Of a DNA stretch of 64,000 nt, positions 8,824-17,458 are shown in pieces. The stretch spans positions 111,322 through 175,321 of the forward strand of contig JAUSOY010000063.1 of the NCBI GenBank assembly GCA_030656615.1, read 5' to 3'. A model generated the notes under the pieces. The model saw nothing but the letters and a program-made list of their open reading frames with translations, did not search any database and was not told the DNA's origin. The DNA comes from Bacteroidales bacterium (lineage in GTDB: Bacteria; Bacteroidota; Bacteroidia; Bacteroidales; TTA-H9). Numbering within the stretch: position 1 is the stretch's first letter; each line of letters opens with the position of its first letter. A program made the translations under genes and the position numbers.

Positions 8824-11800
8824 ATGACAAAAAAGAAAAATTTCGTTGTTCTTGACGGAAATATGGCTGCGTCTCACATCGCTTATATGTTTAGCGAAGT
8901 AGCTGCCATTTATCCCATTACTCCTTCCTCCAATATGGCCGAATATGTCGACGAGTGGGCAGCTGTCGGCAGAAAAAATATTTTCGGCGAAACAGTGAAG
9001 GTTGTCGAAATGCAATCAGAAGCCGGTGCAGCAGGTGCTGTTCATGGCTCACTTCAATCAGGTGCCCTCACTACCACATTTACAGCATCTCAGGGTCTTC
9101 TTCTGATGATCCCCAATATGTATAAAATTGCTGGCGAATTACTTCCCGGTGTTTTCCATGTAAGCGCACGTACCCTGGCTTCTCAGGCTCTTTCAATTTT
9201 TGGTGATCATTCTGATGTTATGGCAACCCGCCAGACAGGCTTCGTAATGCTAGCTTCAGGAAGTGTTCAGGAAATTATGGACATCGCTCCTATCGCTCAT
9301 CTCACAGCTATTAAATCGCGTTTACCGTTCTTACATTTCTTCGATGGATTCCGTTCATCGCACGAAATTCAGAAAATTGAAGCCATCGCCCAGGAAGATA
9401 TTGCCGGACTTATCGATCAAAAGTCACTGCAAGCTTTCCGTGATGCAGCTCTTAATCCGGAACATCCTGTAACCCGTGGCACTGCACAAAATCCGGACAT
9501 TTTCTTCCAGGCCCGCGAAGCGTGTAACCCATTTTACGATGCTATTCCCGATCTCGTAGAACATTATATGCAGGAAGTGGCAAAGATAACCGGCCGCGAA
9601 TATCATCCGTTCGATTATTACGGACATCCTGAAGCTGAAAATATTATCATCGCCATGGGTTCGGTAACCGAAACCATAAAGGAAGTGATTGATTTTAAAA
9701 TGTCAGAAGGCGAAAAAGTCGGCCTTATCAGTGTTCATCTCTATCGTCCGTTCTCTGCCAAATATTTCTTCAAGGTATTCCCAAAATCCGTTAAACGCAT
9801 TACGGTTCTTGATCGTACCAAGGAACCCGGAGCCGAAGGCGAGCCCCTCTATCTCGACATCCGCAATATGTTTTTTGAAGATAAAAAGGCTCCTCTCATC
9901 ATTGGAGGCCGTTATGGTTTGAGTTCGAAAGACACAACTCCATCACAAATTCTTGCAGTTTATGACAATATGGCTATGAACGAGCCTAAAAACGGATTTA
10001 CTGTTGGTATCATTGATGACGTCACATTCAAATCACTTCCATTACAACCTGAAATCAGCCTGGCACCAAAAGGTACCTATGCTGCAAAATTTTACGGACT
10101 GGGCTCGGATGGCACTGTTGGCGCCAACAAAAACTCCATTAAAATCATTGGTGAAGAAACTGATTTATATTGTCAGGCATATTTTGCTTATGATTCTAAA
10201 AAATCCGGAGGATTTACTACCTCTCACCTTCGTTTTGGCGAAAAACCCATACGCTCGACATATCTGGTTACCACCCCAAATTTTGTAGCTTGTCATGTTC
10301 CCGCATATCTCGACAAATACGACATGCTTAAAGGCCTGAAAAAAGGAGGTACCTTTTTGCTCAATTCCATTTGGGATATCGAAGAAACCAAAGACCGTCT
10401 GCCTGATCACGTTAAAAAATATCTGGCAAAAAATGAGATTAACTTCTATACCATCAATGCGACACAAATCGCAGAAGAAATAGGCCTTGGCAATCGTACC
10501 AACTCAATCATGCAGGCAGCATTTTTTAAAGTTTCGGAAGTTATTCCGTACGAACTTGCTCTTGACAAAATGAAAGAGATGATCAAAAAGTCTTATGGTC
10601 ATAAAGGCGAAGAAATCATTCGGATGAATTACGCCTCCGTAGAACGTGGCAGTGATGTAATTAAGATTGAAGTTCCTTCCGAATGGGCAAACATCACAGT
10701 TAAACCCAACGTTGGAGATGAAAATCTTCCTGAATTCATCAGTAATGTTGTTAATGTTATTAATAACCAAAATGGTGATGACCTTCCTGTTTCAGCATTT
10801 CTTGGCCGCGAAGACGGAACCTTCCCCGCAGGTACTACTCAATATGAAAAACGTGGTATAGCGGTAAATGTTCCCGAATGGCAACACGAAAATTGTATTC
10901 AGTGTAACCAGTGTGCCTATGTTTGCCCCCACGCAGCTATCCGTCCATTCCTAATGAGTGAAGAAGACGTGAAAAATGCTCCCGAAGGTACCAACGCTAT
11001 TAAAGCGGTAGGTAAAGGAATGGAAGGCATTCAGTTCCGCATTCAGGTGAGTGTTCTTGATTGTACCGGTTGTGGTAATTGTGCTGAAGTTTGTCCTGCC
11101 AAAACCAAAGCATTGGAAATGAAACCTCTTGGTACACAAGAAGCAGAAATTTCCCGCTATCTGTATATGGATTCAAAAGTCGGTTACAAAGAACAGTATT
11201 ACGACAAAACCAAAAACGTTAAGAATTCACAGTTTGCCCAGCCTCTATTCGAGTTCTCAGGTGCTTGCGCAGGTTGTGGAGAAACCCCATATATCAAAAC
11301 AATTTCCCAGCTGTTTGGCGAAAGAATGCTTGTAGCCAATGCTACAGGTTGTTCGTCAATTTACGGTGGATCAGCTCCTTCAACCCCATATCGTGCTCAT
11401 GCTGTTTCAGGTCATGGTATCGCCTGGGCAAATTCACTTTTTGAAGATAACGCGGAATATGGTTTTGGTATCGCTACCGGTATCGAGAAATTGCGCGAAC
11501 GTATCAGTCTGCGCATGACTGCCTCTATGGATAAAGTAAATCCTGAACTTAAAGCAGCGTATACCGAATGGCTCGAAGGCAAAAACAACTCTGACCTTTC
11601 CAAAGCCGCTACTGAAAAGCTACTGCCTTTACTTGAGAAATCGGAAGACACTACAGCCAAAGAAATCCTGGCCCTCAAACAATACCTTATCAAAAAATCC
11701 ATCTGGATTATTGGTGGTGATGGTTGGGCTTATGATATTGGTTATGGTGGTTTGGATCATGTTATTGCTCAAGGCGAAGATGTAAACATCCTCGTTGTAG

Positions 11801-12357
11801 ATACAGAAGTTTATTCAAACACGGGTGGACAGGCGTCCAAATCGACACCAACCGCCGCTGTTGCTAAATTTGCTTCTGCCGGAAAACGTGTTCGCAAGAA
11901 AGACTTAGGCGCTATGGCTATGAGTTATGGTTATGTGTACGTGGCACAGGTTGCTATGGGATCCAATCAGTCGCAGTATTTCAAAGCACTGCGCGAAGCG
12001 GAAGCATATCCAGGCCCATCCATCATCATTGCGTATTCCCCTTGTATTAACCACGGCTTGAAAGCTGGTATGGGAAAAACACAGGAACAGGAAAAGAACG
12101 CAGTGGACGCTGGCTACTGGTCACTCTATCGTTATAATCCGCTACTCGAAGCAGAAGGTAAAAATCCTTTCCAACTCGATTCAAAAGAACCCGACTGGAG
12201 CAAATTCCAGAACTTCCTGAAAAGTGAAGTACGCTTTACCTCCCTTAAAAAAGCATTCCCTGCTATCGCTGATGAACTGTTCTTAGCGTCAGAAGATAAT
12301 GCCAAGTGGAGACACAAATCATACAAACGCCTTTCAGAAATGGATTTCTCCGAATAA
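8824..12357 (+). CDS. nifJ: Pyruvate:ferredoxin (flavodoxin) oxidoreductase
   Basis: This single-chain 1177-residue enzyme converts pyruvate and CoA to acetyl-CoA and CO2 while reducing ferredoxin, the core of anaerobic pyruvate use. Domains in order: N-terminal pyrimidine-binding half (IYPITPSSNMAEYVDEW), the domain II/III region (GVIDDVTFKSLP; GLGSDGTVGANKNS), an eight-iron ferredoxin domain (CIQCNQCAYVCPHAA and CTGCGNCAEVCPAKTKA), then the thiamine-diphosphate half with CAGCGETPY, ANATGCSSIYGG and GGDGWAYDIGYGG. The length is typical of the complete homodimeric form and no part is missing. A strong hairpin terminator follows, so it is likely monocistronic. Confidence 0.96.
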   Translation: MTKKKNFVVLDGNMAASHIAYMFSEVAAIYPITPSSNMAEYVDEWAAVGRKNIFGETVKVVEMQSEAGAAGAVHGSLQSGALTTTFTASQGLLLMIPNMYKIAGELLPGVFHVSARTLASQALSIFGDHSDVMATRQTGFVMLASGSVQEIMDIAPIAHLTAIKSRLPFLHFFDGFRSSHEIQKIEAIAQEDIAGLIDQKSLQAFRDAALNPEHPVTRGTAQNPDIFFQAREACNPFYDAIPDLVEHYMQEVAKITGREYHPFDYYGHPEAENIIIAMGSVTETIKEVIDFKMSEGEKVGLISVHLYRPFSAKYFFKVFPKSVKRITVLDRTKEPGAEGEPLYLDIRNMFFEDKKAPLIIGGRYGLSSKDTTPSQILAVYDNMAMNEPKNGFTVGIIDDVTFKSLPLQPEISLAPKGTYAAKFYGLGSDGTVGANKNSIKIIGEETDLYCQAYFAYDSKKSGGFTTSHLRFGEKPIRSTYLVTTPNFVACHVPAYLDKYDMLKGLKKGGTFLLNSIWDIEETKDRLPDHVKKYLAKNEINFYTINATQIAEEIGLGNRTNSIMQAAFFKVSEVIPYELALDKMKEMIKKSYGHKGEEIIRMNYASVERGSDVIKIEVPSEWANITVKPNVGDENLPEFISNVVNVINNQNGDDLPVSAFLGREDGTFPAGTTQYEKRGIAVNVPEWQHENCIQCNQCAYVCPHAAIRPFLMSEEDVKNAPEGTNAIKAVGKGMEGIQFRIQVSVLDCTGCGNCAEVCPAKTKALEMKPLGTQEAEISRYLYMDSKVGYKEQYYDKTKNVKNSQFAQPLFEFSGACAGCGETPYIKTISQLFGERMLVANATGCSSIYGGSAPSTPYRAHAVSGHGIAWANSLFEDNAEYGFGIATGIEKLRERISLRMTASMDKVNPELKAAYTEWLEGKNNSDLSKAATEKLLPLLEKSEDTTAKEILALKQYLIKKSIWIIGGDGWAYDIGYGGLDHVIAQGEDVNILVVDTEVYSNTGGQASKSTPTAAVAKFASAGKRVRKKDLGAMAMSYGYVYVAQVAMGSNQSQYFKALREAEAYPGPSIIIAYSPCINHGLKAGMGKTQEQEKNAVDAGYWSLYRYNPLLEAEGKNPFQLDSKEPDWSKFQNFLKSEVRFTSLKKAFPAIADELFLASEDNAKWRHKSYKRLSEMDFSE

Positions 12358-12378
12358 ATCCGGAATCAATCTCATTAT

Positions 12379-12413
12379 AAAGCCTTGTTCTGACGAACAG
12401 GGCTTTTTTATTT
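12379..12413 (+). terminator. Terminator after nifJ
   Basis: An AAGCC-TGTTC arm pairs with GAACA-GGGCTT around a TGAC loop (12380-12407), followed by a T run. Confidence 0.85.
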
Positions 12414-12607
12414 CCACACAATTGATTTTTCAATAAACAAACAATCAAAGGAATTCACATTTTCATCAGACTCCAGATCAACAAAATCGGAATTGTAAAA
12501 AATCGGTTCGGATATTCTAAAAACAATGAACATCAAAAAAAAACAAAGATTGATAAACAAAGCAATTTTTCAGGTGTTATTTAGAAAAGGTCTAATTTAT
12601 ATTTATC

Positions 12608-13243
12608 ATGCTTAATAAAAAACTTAACGAACTTATATTTCCACAACTCAATTATGAATACAGTGCATTGGAGCCTTATATTGATGCACAAACAATGGAA
12701 TTGCATTATTCGAAACATCATCAGGGATACTTTACCAATCTGTTGAATGCCGTTAAAGATACTGAACTTGAAAATAAAAGTCTCCTAGAAATCTTTGAGA
12801 ATATCAGTAATTTACCGGTAGCAATAAGAAATAATGGCGGTGGGCATTTTAACCATAGCCTGTTTTGGAATATTATGTCACCGGACGGAAAGCGAGCTCC
12901 CTCGGGAGAACTCTTAAAAGCCATTGAAAAAGATTTTGGTTCATTCGACCAATTCAAATCGAAGTTTGAAGATGCCGCAAAAACGCGCTTTGGTAGTGGC
13001 TGGGCGTGGCTAAGTGTTAAAAAGGATAAAAGTCTTTGTGTTTGTAGTTCTGCCAATCAGGATAACCCGCTGATGGATGTGTCCGAATGCAAAGCAATGC
13101 CTATTCTGGGTTTGGATGTATGGGAACATGCATACTACCTGAAATACCAAAACCGTCGTCCTGACTATGTTAATAATTTTTGGAACGTAGCCGACTGGGA
13201 TGTGATTGAAAACAATTACAAACTGGCTCTTAATTCCATCTGA
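12608..13243 (+). CDS. sodB: Superoxide dismutase (Fe/Mn)
   Basis: A 211-residue cytoplasmic enzyme that dismutates superoxide. All four metal ligands are present: His33 (ELHYSKHH), His83 (GGHFNHSLFW), Asp170 and His174 (LDVWEHAYYLKYQNRR). The GGHFNHSLFW context and the overall length are standard for the iron/manganese family; metal choice cannot be settled from sequence. It follows the oxygen-sensitive nifJ, separated by 250 bases that contain the nifJ terminator and an AT-rich likely promoter region. A long hairpin at 13288-13322 closes the unit. Confidence 0.94.
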   Translation: MLNKKLNELIFPQLNYEYSALEPYIDAQTMELHYSKHHQGYFTNLLNAVKDTELENKSLLEIFENISNLPVAIRNNGGGHFNHSLFWNIMSPDGKRAPSGELLKAIEKDFGSFDQFKSKFEDAAKTRFGSGWAWLSVKKDKSLCVCSSANQDNPLMDVSECKAMPILGLDVWEHAYYLKYQNRRPDYVNNFWNVADWDVIENNYKLALNSI

Positions 13244-13287
13244 TTTGTTTTTTGGTTGTTTTTTTTGATTTTGGTGATTGATTCTGG

Positions 13288-13322
13288 AAGGGGGACCGTC
13301 GGGAGATGGTCTCCCTTTTCTT
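13288..13322 (+). terminator. Terminator after sodB
   Basis: A ten-pair stem (13288-13297 with 13308-13317, one G-U pair) is followed by a pyrimidine tract TTCTTT. Confidence 0.75.
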
Positions 13323-13325
13323 TAA

Positions 13326-13355
13326 CAAAAAGGGCTGCTCTGAATAGAGCAGCCC
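13326..13355 (-). terminator. Terminator of the efp-lpxD2 unit
   Basis: Perfect nine-pair stem GGGCTGCTC/GAGCAGCCC (13332-13340 with 13347-13355). On the minus strand it is followed by TTTTT, directly facing the sodB terminator. Confidence 0.8.
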
Positions 13356-13376
13356 GTACTAAATAAAAAACTTGGC

Positions 13377-14303
13377 TTAAAACTTCTTCATGAATTGGGG
13401 CAACTGACGCAGTGCAGCCAGTTCGCGCCATTTTTTTCTGGCTTCAATAGCAGGAGTACCAAAATAGGTTTTTCCGCCTGCAATTGACTTATCTACACCA
13501 CTGGTTGCTAAAATTATAGCACCTTTACCAATGACCAGATCTTTATTAACAGATACGCGTCCCCAAAGAATTACATCGTCTTCGATACGAGTTACCCCGG
13601 CAATCGCACTATGGGCTCCAATCAGACAATGTTTACCGATATATGTATCGTGACCCACCTGTACGTGATTATCAAACTTGGTTCCTTCATCAATAATGGT
13701 ATCACCCGAAACGCCTTTATCGATGGAACAAAGTGCACCGATTTCAACTTTATCCTTTAAAATAACCCGTCCACATGATTCCATTTTTCGATATCCTGTC
13801 GGCTTTTTTTGAAAATAATAGGCATCCGCGCCAATGACCGAATTGGAATGAATGATTACATCATCGCCGATTATCGAATGATCATAAATGCTCACATTGG
13901 AATGGATAAGACAATTACGTCCAATCTGTACATGATTACCAATAAAAGCACCGGGCTGAATGACTGTTCCTTCACCAATTACCGCTGTTGGACTAATTTG
14001 CGCTGAGGAAGCCTCGAAACTCCGGAATTTTTTTACCAAAGCAATATATGCTGCGAATGGATCGTCATTCAAAAGCAAAGCTTTTCCCTCGGGGCAATCG
14101 ACCCGCTTATTGATGATGACCGTGGTAGCTTTAGAATTCAAAGCTTTGGAGTAATACTTGGGATGATCCACAAAAGTAACATCACCAGGTTCTACCATAT
14201 GAATCTCATTAATCCCGGTAATTACAAAACCAGAATTGCCAATAGCTTCCGAGGCCGTTATACTGGCCGCTTCAACAAGGGTAATGGGTGCAATAAATTT
14301 CAC
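13377..14303 (-). CDS. LpxD-like acyltransferase paralogue
   Basis: A 308-residue left-handed beta-helix acyltransferase related to LpxD, which adds a 3-hydroxyacyl chain to UDP-acylglucosamine. It has an N-terminal LpxD-type domain (residues ~1-95, with VEPGDVTFVDHPKYY) and many hexapeptide repeats. The catalytic-type His is kept in FDNHVQVGHDTYIG. The loop that reads GGDGFGFA in the canonical copy at 41162-42184 is GADAYYFQ here, and the C-terminus is shorter, so substrate or acyl chain may differ. It lies 33 bases after efp on the same strand. I believe it is a true enzyme; whether it acts on lipid A is unproven. Confidence 0.82.
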   Translation of the reverse strand: MKFIAPITLVEAASITASEAIGNSGFVITGINEIHMVEPGDVTFVDHPKYYSKALNSKATTVIINKRVDCPEGKALLLNDDPFAAYIALVKKFRSFEASSAQISPTAVIGEGTVIQPGAFIGNHVQIGRNCLIHSNVSIYDHSIIGDDVIIHSNSVIGADAYYFQKKPTGYRKMESCGRVILKDKVEIGALCSIDKGVSGDTIIDEGTKFDNHVQVGHDTYIGKHCLIGAHSAIAGVTRIEDDVILWGRVSVNKDLVIGKGAIILATSGVDKSIAGGKTYFGTPAIEARKKWRELAALRQLPQFMKKF

Positions 14304-14336
14304 AGTGTAAGGCTTAGAATATTAAACCGATAAATA

Positions 14337-14903
14337 TTAATTTCTGACTCTTTCAGAATAATCACCGGTTCTGGTGTCCACACGGATGGTTTCACCTTCA
14401 TTAACAAACATCGGCACCCGAACAATGGCACCTGTTTCAACGGTAGCAGGCTTGAGCGCATTGGTGGCTGTATTTCCTTTTTCGCCTGGTTCGCAATAGG
14501 TGATTAATAAATCAACAAATGCTGGGAGTTCGCAACTCAGAGGCTGCTCATTTTCGGCAAGAAAAACGATATCAACAGAAATTCCTTCTTTGAGCAAATC
14601 TCTACCTTCGACCATTTCGGCCGGTAAAAATGTTTGTTCAAACGTTTCATTATTCATGAAATGCATATCATCACCTTCGGCATATAAAAACTGATATTGC
14701 CTGCGTTCAACACGGATAGTATCAATTTTGACACCTGCATTAAACGTATTTGGAATTGTTCTGCCGTTCTTTAAATTTTTGAGCTTCGTGCGTACAAAAG
14801 CGGCGCCTTTACCGGGTTTCACATGTTGAAAATCAACAATCACATAAGGATCGCCGTTAAATTCAATGCAAAGACCGTTTTTGAAATCGGCGGTGGTTGC
14901 CAT
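14337..14903 (-). CDS. efp: Elongation factor P
   Basis: A 188-residue translation factor that relieves ribosome stalling at proline runs. Three domains are present: the KOW-like N-terminal domain, with the modification loop KPGKG and Lys32 at its tip, the central OB domain, and the C-terminal OB domain ending in VDTRTGDYSERVR. The start ATG is unambiguous because the family begins within a few residues of it. It is the first gene of a two-gene unit with the LpxD paralogue. No epmA or epmB lysine-modifying gene is in the window, so how Lys32 is modified, if at all, is not shown. Confidence 0.96.
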   Translation of the reverse strand: MATTADFKNGLCIEFNGDPYVIVDFQHVKPGKGAAFVRTKLKNLKNGRTIPNTFNAGVKIDTIRVERRQYQFLYAEGDDMHFMNNETFEQTFLPAEMVEGRDLLKEGISVDIVFLAENEQPLSCELPAFVDLLITYCEPGEKGNTATNALKPATVETGAIVRVPMFVNEGETIRVDTRTGDYSERVRN

Positions 14904-14986
14904 AACGTATTTATTTTGATAAACTTACAATTAGGGCGCAAAGGTAGTAACTTTTTCGATAGATTCAGTGACCCCTTACTGGCAAA

Positions 14987-15622
14987 TCACGCTTTGCGGG
15001 GTTTAAAATCATCAATAAGAATCTGTTTATCACAAAAATCATATTCGATGGCCTGATGATTGGAGCAAACAACGATAATCCGACCATTTGCATAGGTTTC
15101 AACAAGATTTCTATACCACTCCATTCCGGCCTTATCAAGATTGGTACAGGGTTCGTCGAGTAATAATAAATCGGAACGGGTAAGAATGGCCAGACCCAAC
15201 TTCACTCTTTGCTTCATTCCGGACGAATAATACCTTAAAGGTTTATTGCGGGATGACTTCAATCGCAAAATCTCCGTAATTTCTTCAGGCGTTAAATCAT
15301 TGTAAGGCGATTTCAGGCTAAAATGAAAATCAAGTAATTCTCGTAGGGTGAATTCTTCCGGTAATTCAAGATAAGGGGCTGAAAGCGTAATATGGCGATA
15401 TACTTTATCCGTTTCTATGAGTTCCGAATTATCAAAGAATTCAACACTTCCTTCACTGGCGATACTCCGGCTGCTGATAATTTGTAGAAGTGTGGATTTA
15501 CCAGAACCATTCGAACCCAGAATGGCTTGTCGGTGACCAGATTCCAGATCGAGTGATATACCCCGGAATATCCATTCGAAATTATAACGCTTACCGCAAT
15601 TTTGAAGTTTTATACTAAACAT
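14987..15622 (-). CDS. ABC transporter ATP-binding protein
   Basis: A ~211-residue ABC ATPase: Walker A GSNGSGKST, signature YYSSGMKQRVKLG, Walker B LLLLDEPCTNLD and the switch His in CSNHQAIEYDF. The C-terminus is short, as in CcmA-like or ABC-2 exporter ATPases. The frame is open ten codons further upstream, but ATG 15622 begins right at the usual first strand (MFSIKLQNCGKRYN) and follows AAGGA. No permease is adjacent: the neighbours are efp downstream and a divergent nitroreductase. The membrane partner is therefore unknown. Haem-exporter CcmA is an alternative reading. Confidence 0.83.
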   Translation of the reverse strand: MFSIKLQNCGKRYNFEWIFRGISLDLESGHRQAILGSNGSGKSTLLQIISSRSIASEGSVEFFDNSELIETDKVYRHITLSAPYLELPEEFTLRELLDFHFSLKSPYNDLTPEEITEILRLKSSRNKPLRYYSSGMKQRVKLGLAILTRSDLLLLDEPCTNLDKAGMEWYRNLVETYANGRIIVVCSNHQAIEYDFCDKQILIDDFKPRKA

Positions 15623-15738
15623 GTCCTTGATTTTCGGGCCACGAAGATACAAATTAAAGATTGAATGGCTGGTTCAGCCTTGCCGTGAATGATTCATCAC
15701 AAGAAATGCTTAATTTTAGGATTCATAAAACATCCAAC

Positions 15739-16239
15739 ATGGACATTATCCGTAAAAGACGTTCCATCCGCAAATTCACTAGTCAAAAGGTGGAAGAAAA
15801 AGATCTCCATAAAATTCTTGAAGCCGCTATGTGTGCTCCATCGGCAGGCAATCAGCAGCCATGGCAGTTTATAGTCGTTACCGATCAGGAGGCGCGCACC
15901 CGATTATCAAAAACAGGCCCTTATACACATATGGCCGCTGAAGCTCCGGTTTTAATTATCGTTCTTGGCGATTTAAATCGTGAAACTCATAAAGATTATT
16001 GGCCCATCGATTGTTCGGCAGCAACTCAAAATATTCTACTCGAGGCAACTTCATTAGGTTTGGGAAGTGTATGGCTAGGTGTTCATCCCAGACCGGAACG
16101 TAAAGCATACATTTCTGAAATTTTTGAACTCCCCGAACACATTATCCCTTTCGCTATAATTTGCATCGGCTATGGAGCCGAAGAAAAAGGGCCTTCTGAA
16201 CGTTTTGATACCACACGAATCCATTATGAAAAGTGGTAA
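15739..16239 (+). CDS. Nitroreductase family protein
   Basis: A 166-residue FMN-binding NAD(P)H-dependent reductase. The N-terminal RKRRSIRKF, the CAPSAGNQQPWQF segment and the C-terminal half with LGLGSVWLGVHP and IGYG fit the small nitroreductase family, whose members reduce nitro groups, quinones or flavins. The frame is open to a TTG at 15661, but the first 26 codons there do not resemble the family, so I chose ATG 15739. It is divergent from the ABC ATPase gene and converges on the deoxyhypusine synthase-like gene. Natural substrate unknown. Confidence 0.85.
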   Translation: MDIIRKRRSIRKFTSQKVEEKDLHKILEAAMCAPSAGNQQPWQFIVVTDQEARTRLSKTGPYTHMAAEAPVLIIVLGDLNRETHKDYWPIDCSAATQNILLEATSLGLGSVWLGVHPRPERKAYISEIFELPEHIIPFAIICIGYGAEEKGPSERFDTTRIHYEKW

Positions 16240-16264
16240 AAAAAACCGGAGTCAATGCTCCGGT
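16238..16264 (-). terminator. Terminator of the deoxyhypusine synthase-like gene
   Basis: ACCGGAG/CTCCGGT stem (16245-16251 with 16258-16264). On the minus strand it is followed by eight T. The 3' end of the nitroreductase gene overlaps its edge. Confidence 0.8.
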
Positions 16265-16269
16265 CAGTA

Positions 16270-17289
16270 TTATTTATTATAAATTTTTGCCCATTCAAAT
16301 TTCCGTCTATCTTTCCAAAATCCTTTGTGATAAGCGTAATTAACGATGAGGGGAACAACGGTGGTAGCCTCAGCATAAACCATTTGCTCATATACGGTAT
16401 CAACCTTACCCCAGGATGCGGCTTCCTTCAGTGTTGAGCTGGAGCAAGCGCCATCGCGAACATCAGCCACCGTAATTTGGATGGCATATTTATGCATAGG
16501 TACTTCCACACCCAAAACTTCTGCGCAGACGACTGTATCCTGGGCAAAGTTTTTAGGAACACCACCGCCAATCATAAAGAGGCCAGAAATTCCGGCTTTC
16601 ATTTTTATCTGAGTCAATTCCAGAAAATCTTTCACAGAATCGATACTCATGTGTTTGTCGGGATGATTCCATTGGTGCTTTACAAGGCCAAAACCTGCAC
16701 TACTATCACTAAATGCAGGGCAAAAAATAGGAACATTATTCTCATATGCGGTTTGAATCAGAGAACCTTGCTTTTTAGCATGCTTACTTAGATATTTACC
16801 CATTTCCCAAATAAATTCCCGTGAGGAATATGGCCTGGGTTCTAAAGTTTCTGCTATCTGACGAATTGTATCATCACATACCTGAAGCTCTTCTTCATCA
16901 ATATAGGTATCATAAATACGGTCGATATAATTATTGCGAAGCATTCTATCATCTAACCAGGCAGAGCCTTTATAGTGCTTAAATCCAAGTGCTTCAAAAA
17001 AATCCATATCCACAATTGCAGCTCCGGTGGCCACAATTGCATCGACCATATTCAGGCGAACCATATCGGAATATACCTGCATGCATCCGCCGGCGCTGGT
17101 GCTTCCAGCTAAGGTGAGCATAATGGTACAATCTTTATCGCCTAACATGCGGTTTAGAATATCAGCAGCTGAGGCGGTGTCGCGTGAACTGAACGACATA
17201 TCACGCATTGCATCAATAATGGGCGACCCATCAAATGAAGTAATGTCGATGTGTTTAACGGTTTCTTTCAGTAAATCGGCTTTTTTCAT
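16270..17289 (-). CDS. Deoxyhypusine synthase-like protein (probable polyamine aminobutyltransferase)
   Basis: A 339-residue NAD-dependent enzyme of the deoxyhypusine synthase family. Conserved segments include GSTSAGGCMQ, NNVPIFCPAFSDSSAGFG, FMIGGGVPKNF and DGACSSST, and Lys295 in EAASWGK corresponds to the lysine that carries the aminobutyl group in the eukaryotic enzyme. Bacteria lack eIF5A, so the target must differ. Bacterial members are generally thought to make polyamines such as homospermidine by moving the aminobutyl group of spermidine to a diamine. The upstream gene on the same strand is arginine decarboxylase, 169 bases away, which supports a polyamine role. The exact product is inference. 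Confidence 0.82.
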   Translation of the reverse strand: MKKADLLKETVKHIDITSFDGSPIIDAMRDMSFSSRDTASAADILNRMLGDKDCTIMLTLAGSTSAGGCMQVYSDMVRLNMVDAIVATGAAIVDMDFFEALGFKHYKGSAWLDDRMLRNNYIDRIYDTYIDEEELQVCDDTIRQIAETLEPRPYSSREFIWEMGKYLSKHAKKQGSLIQTAYENNVPIFCPAFSDSSAGFGLVKHQWNHPDKHMSIDSVKDFLELTQIKMKAGISGLFMIGGGVPKNFAQDTVVCAEVLGVEVPMHKYAIQITVADVRDGACSSSTLKEAASWGKVDTVYEQMVYAEATTVVPLIVNYAYHKGFWKDRRKFEWAKIYNK

Positions 17290-17458
17290 CTTGATATTTT
17301 ATAATTTCTCTACTAAAATAATCTGTGTTTTGATATACTTCATATGATTACCCGATGTAAACATATGATTTTGACAACTAACGGCTTGCAAAATTACTTA
17401 AATAATGACCTTGAATCCAATTTTTGGATAGAATAATGAACTACCAAAACCTATATGC

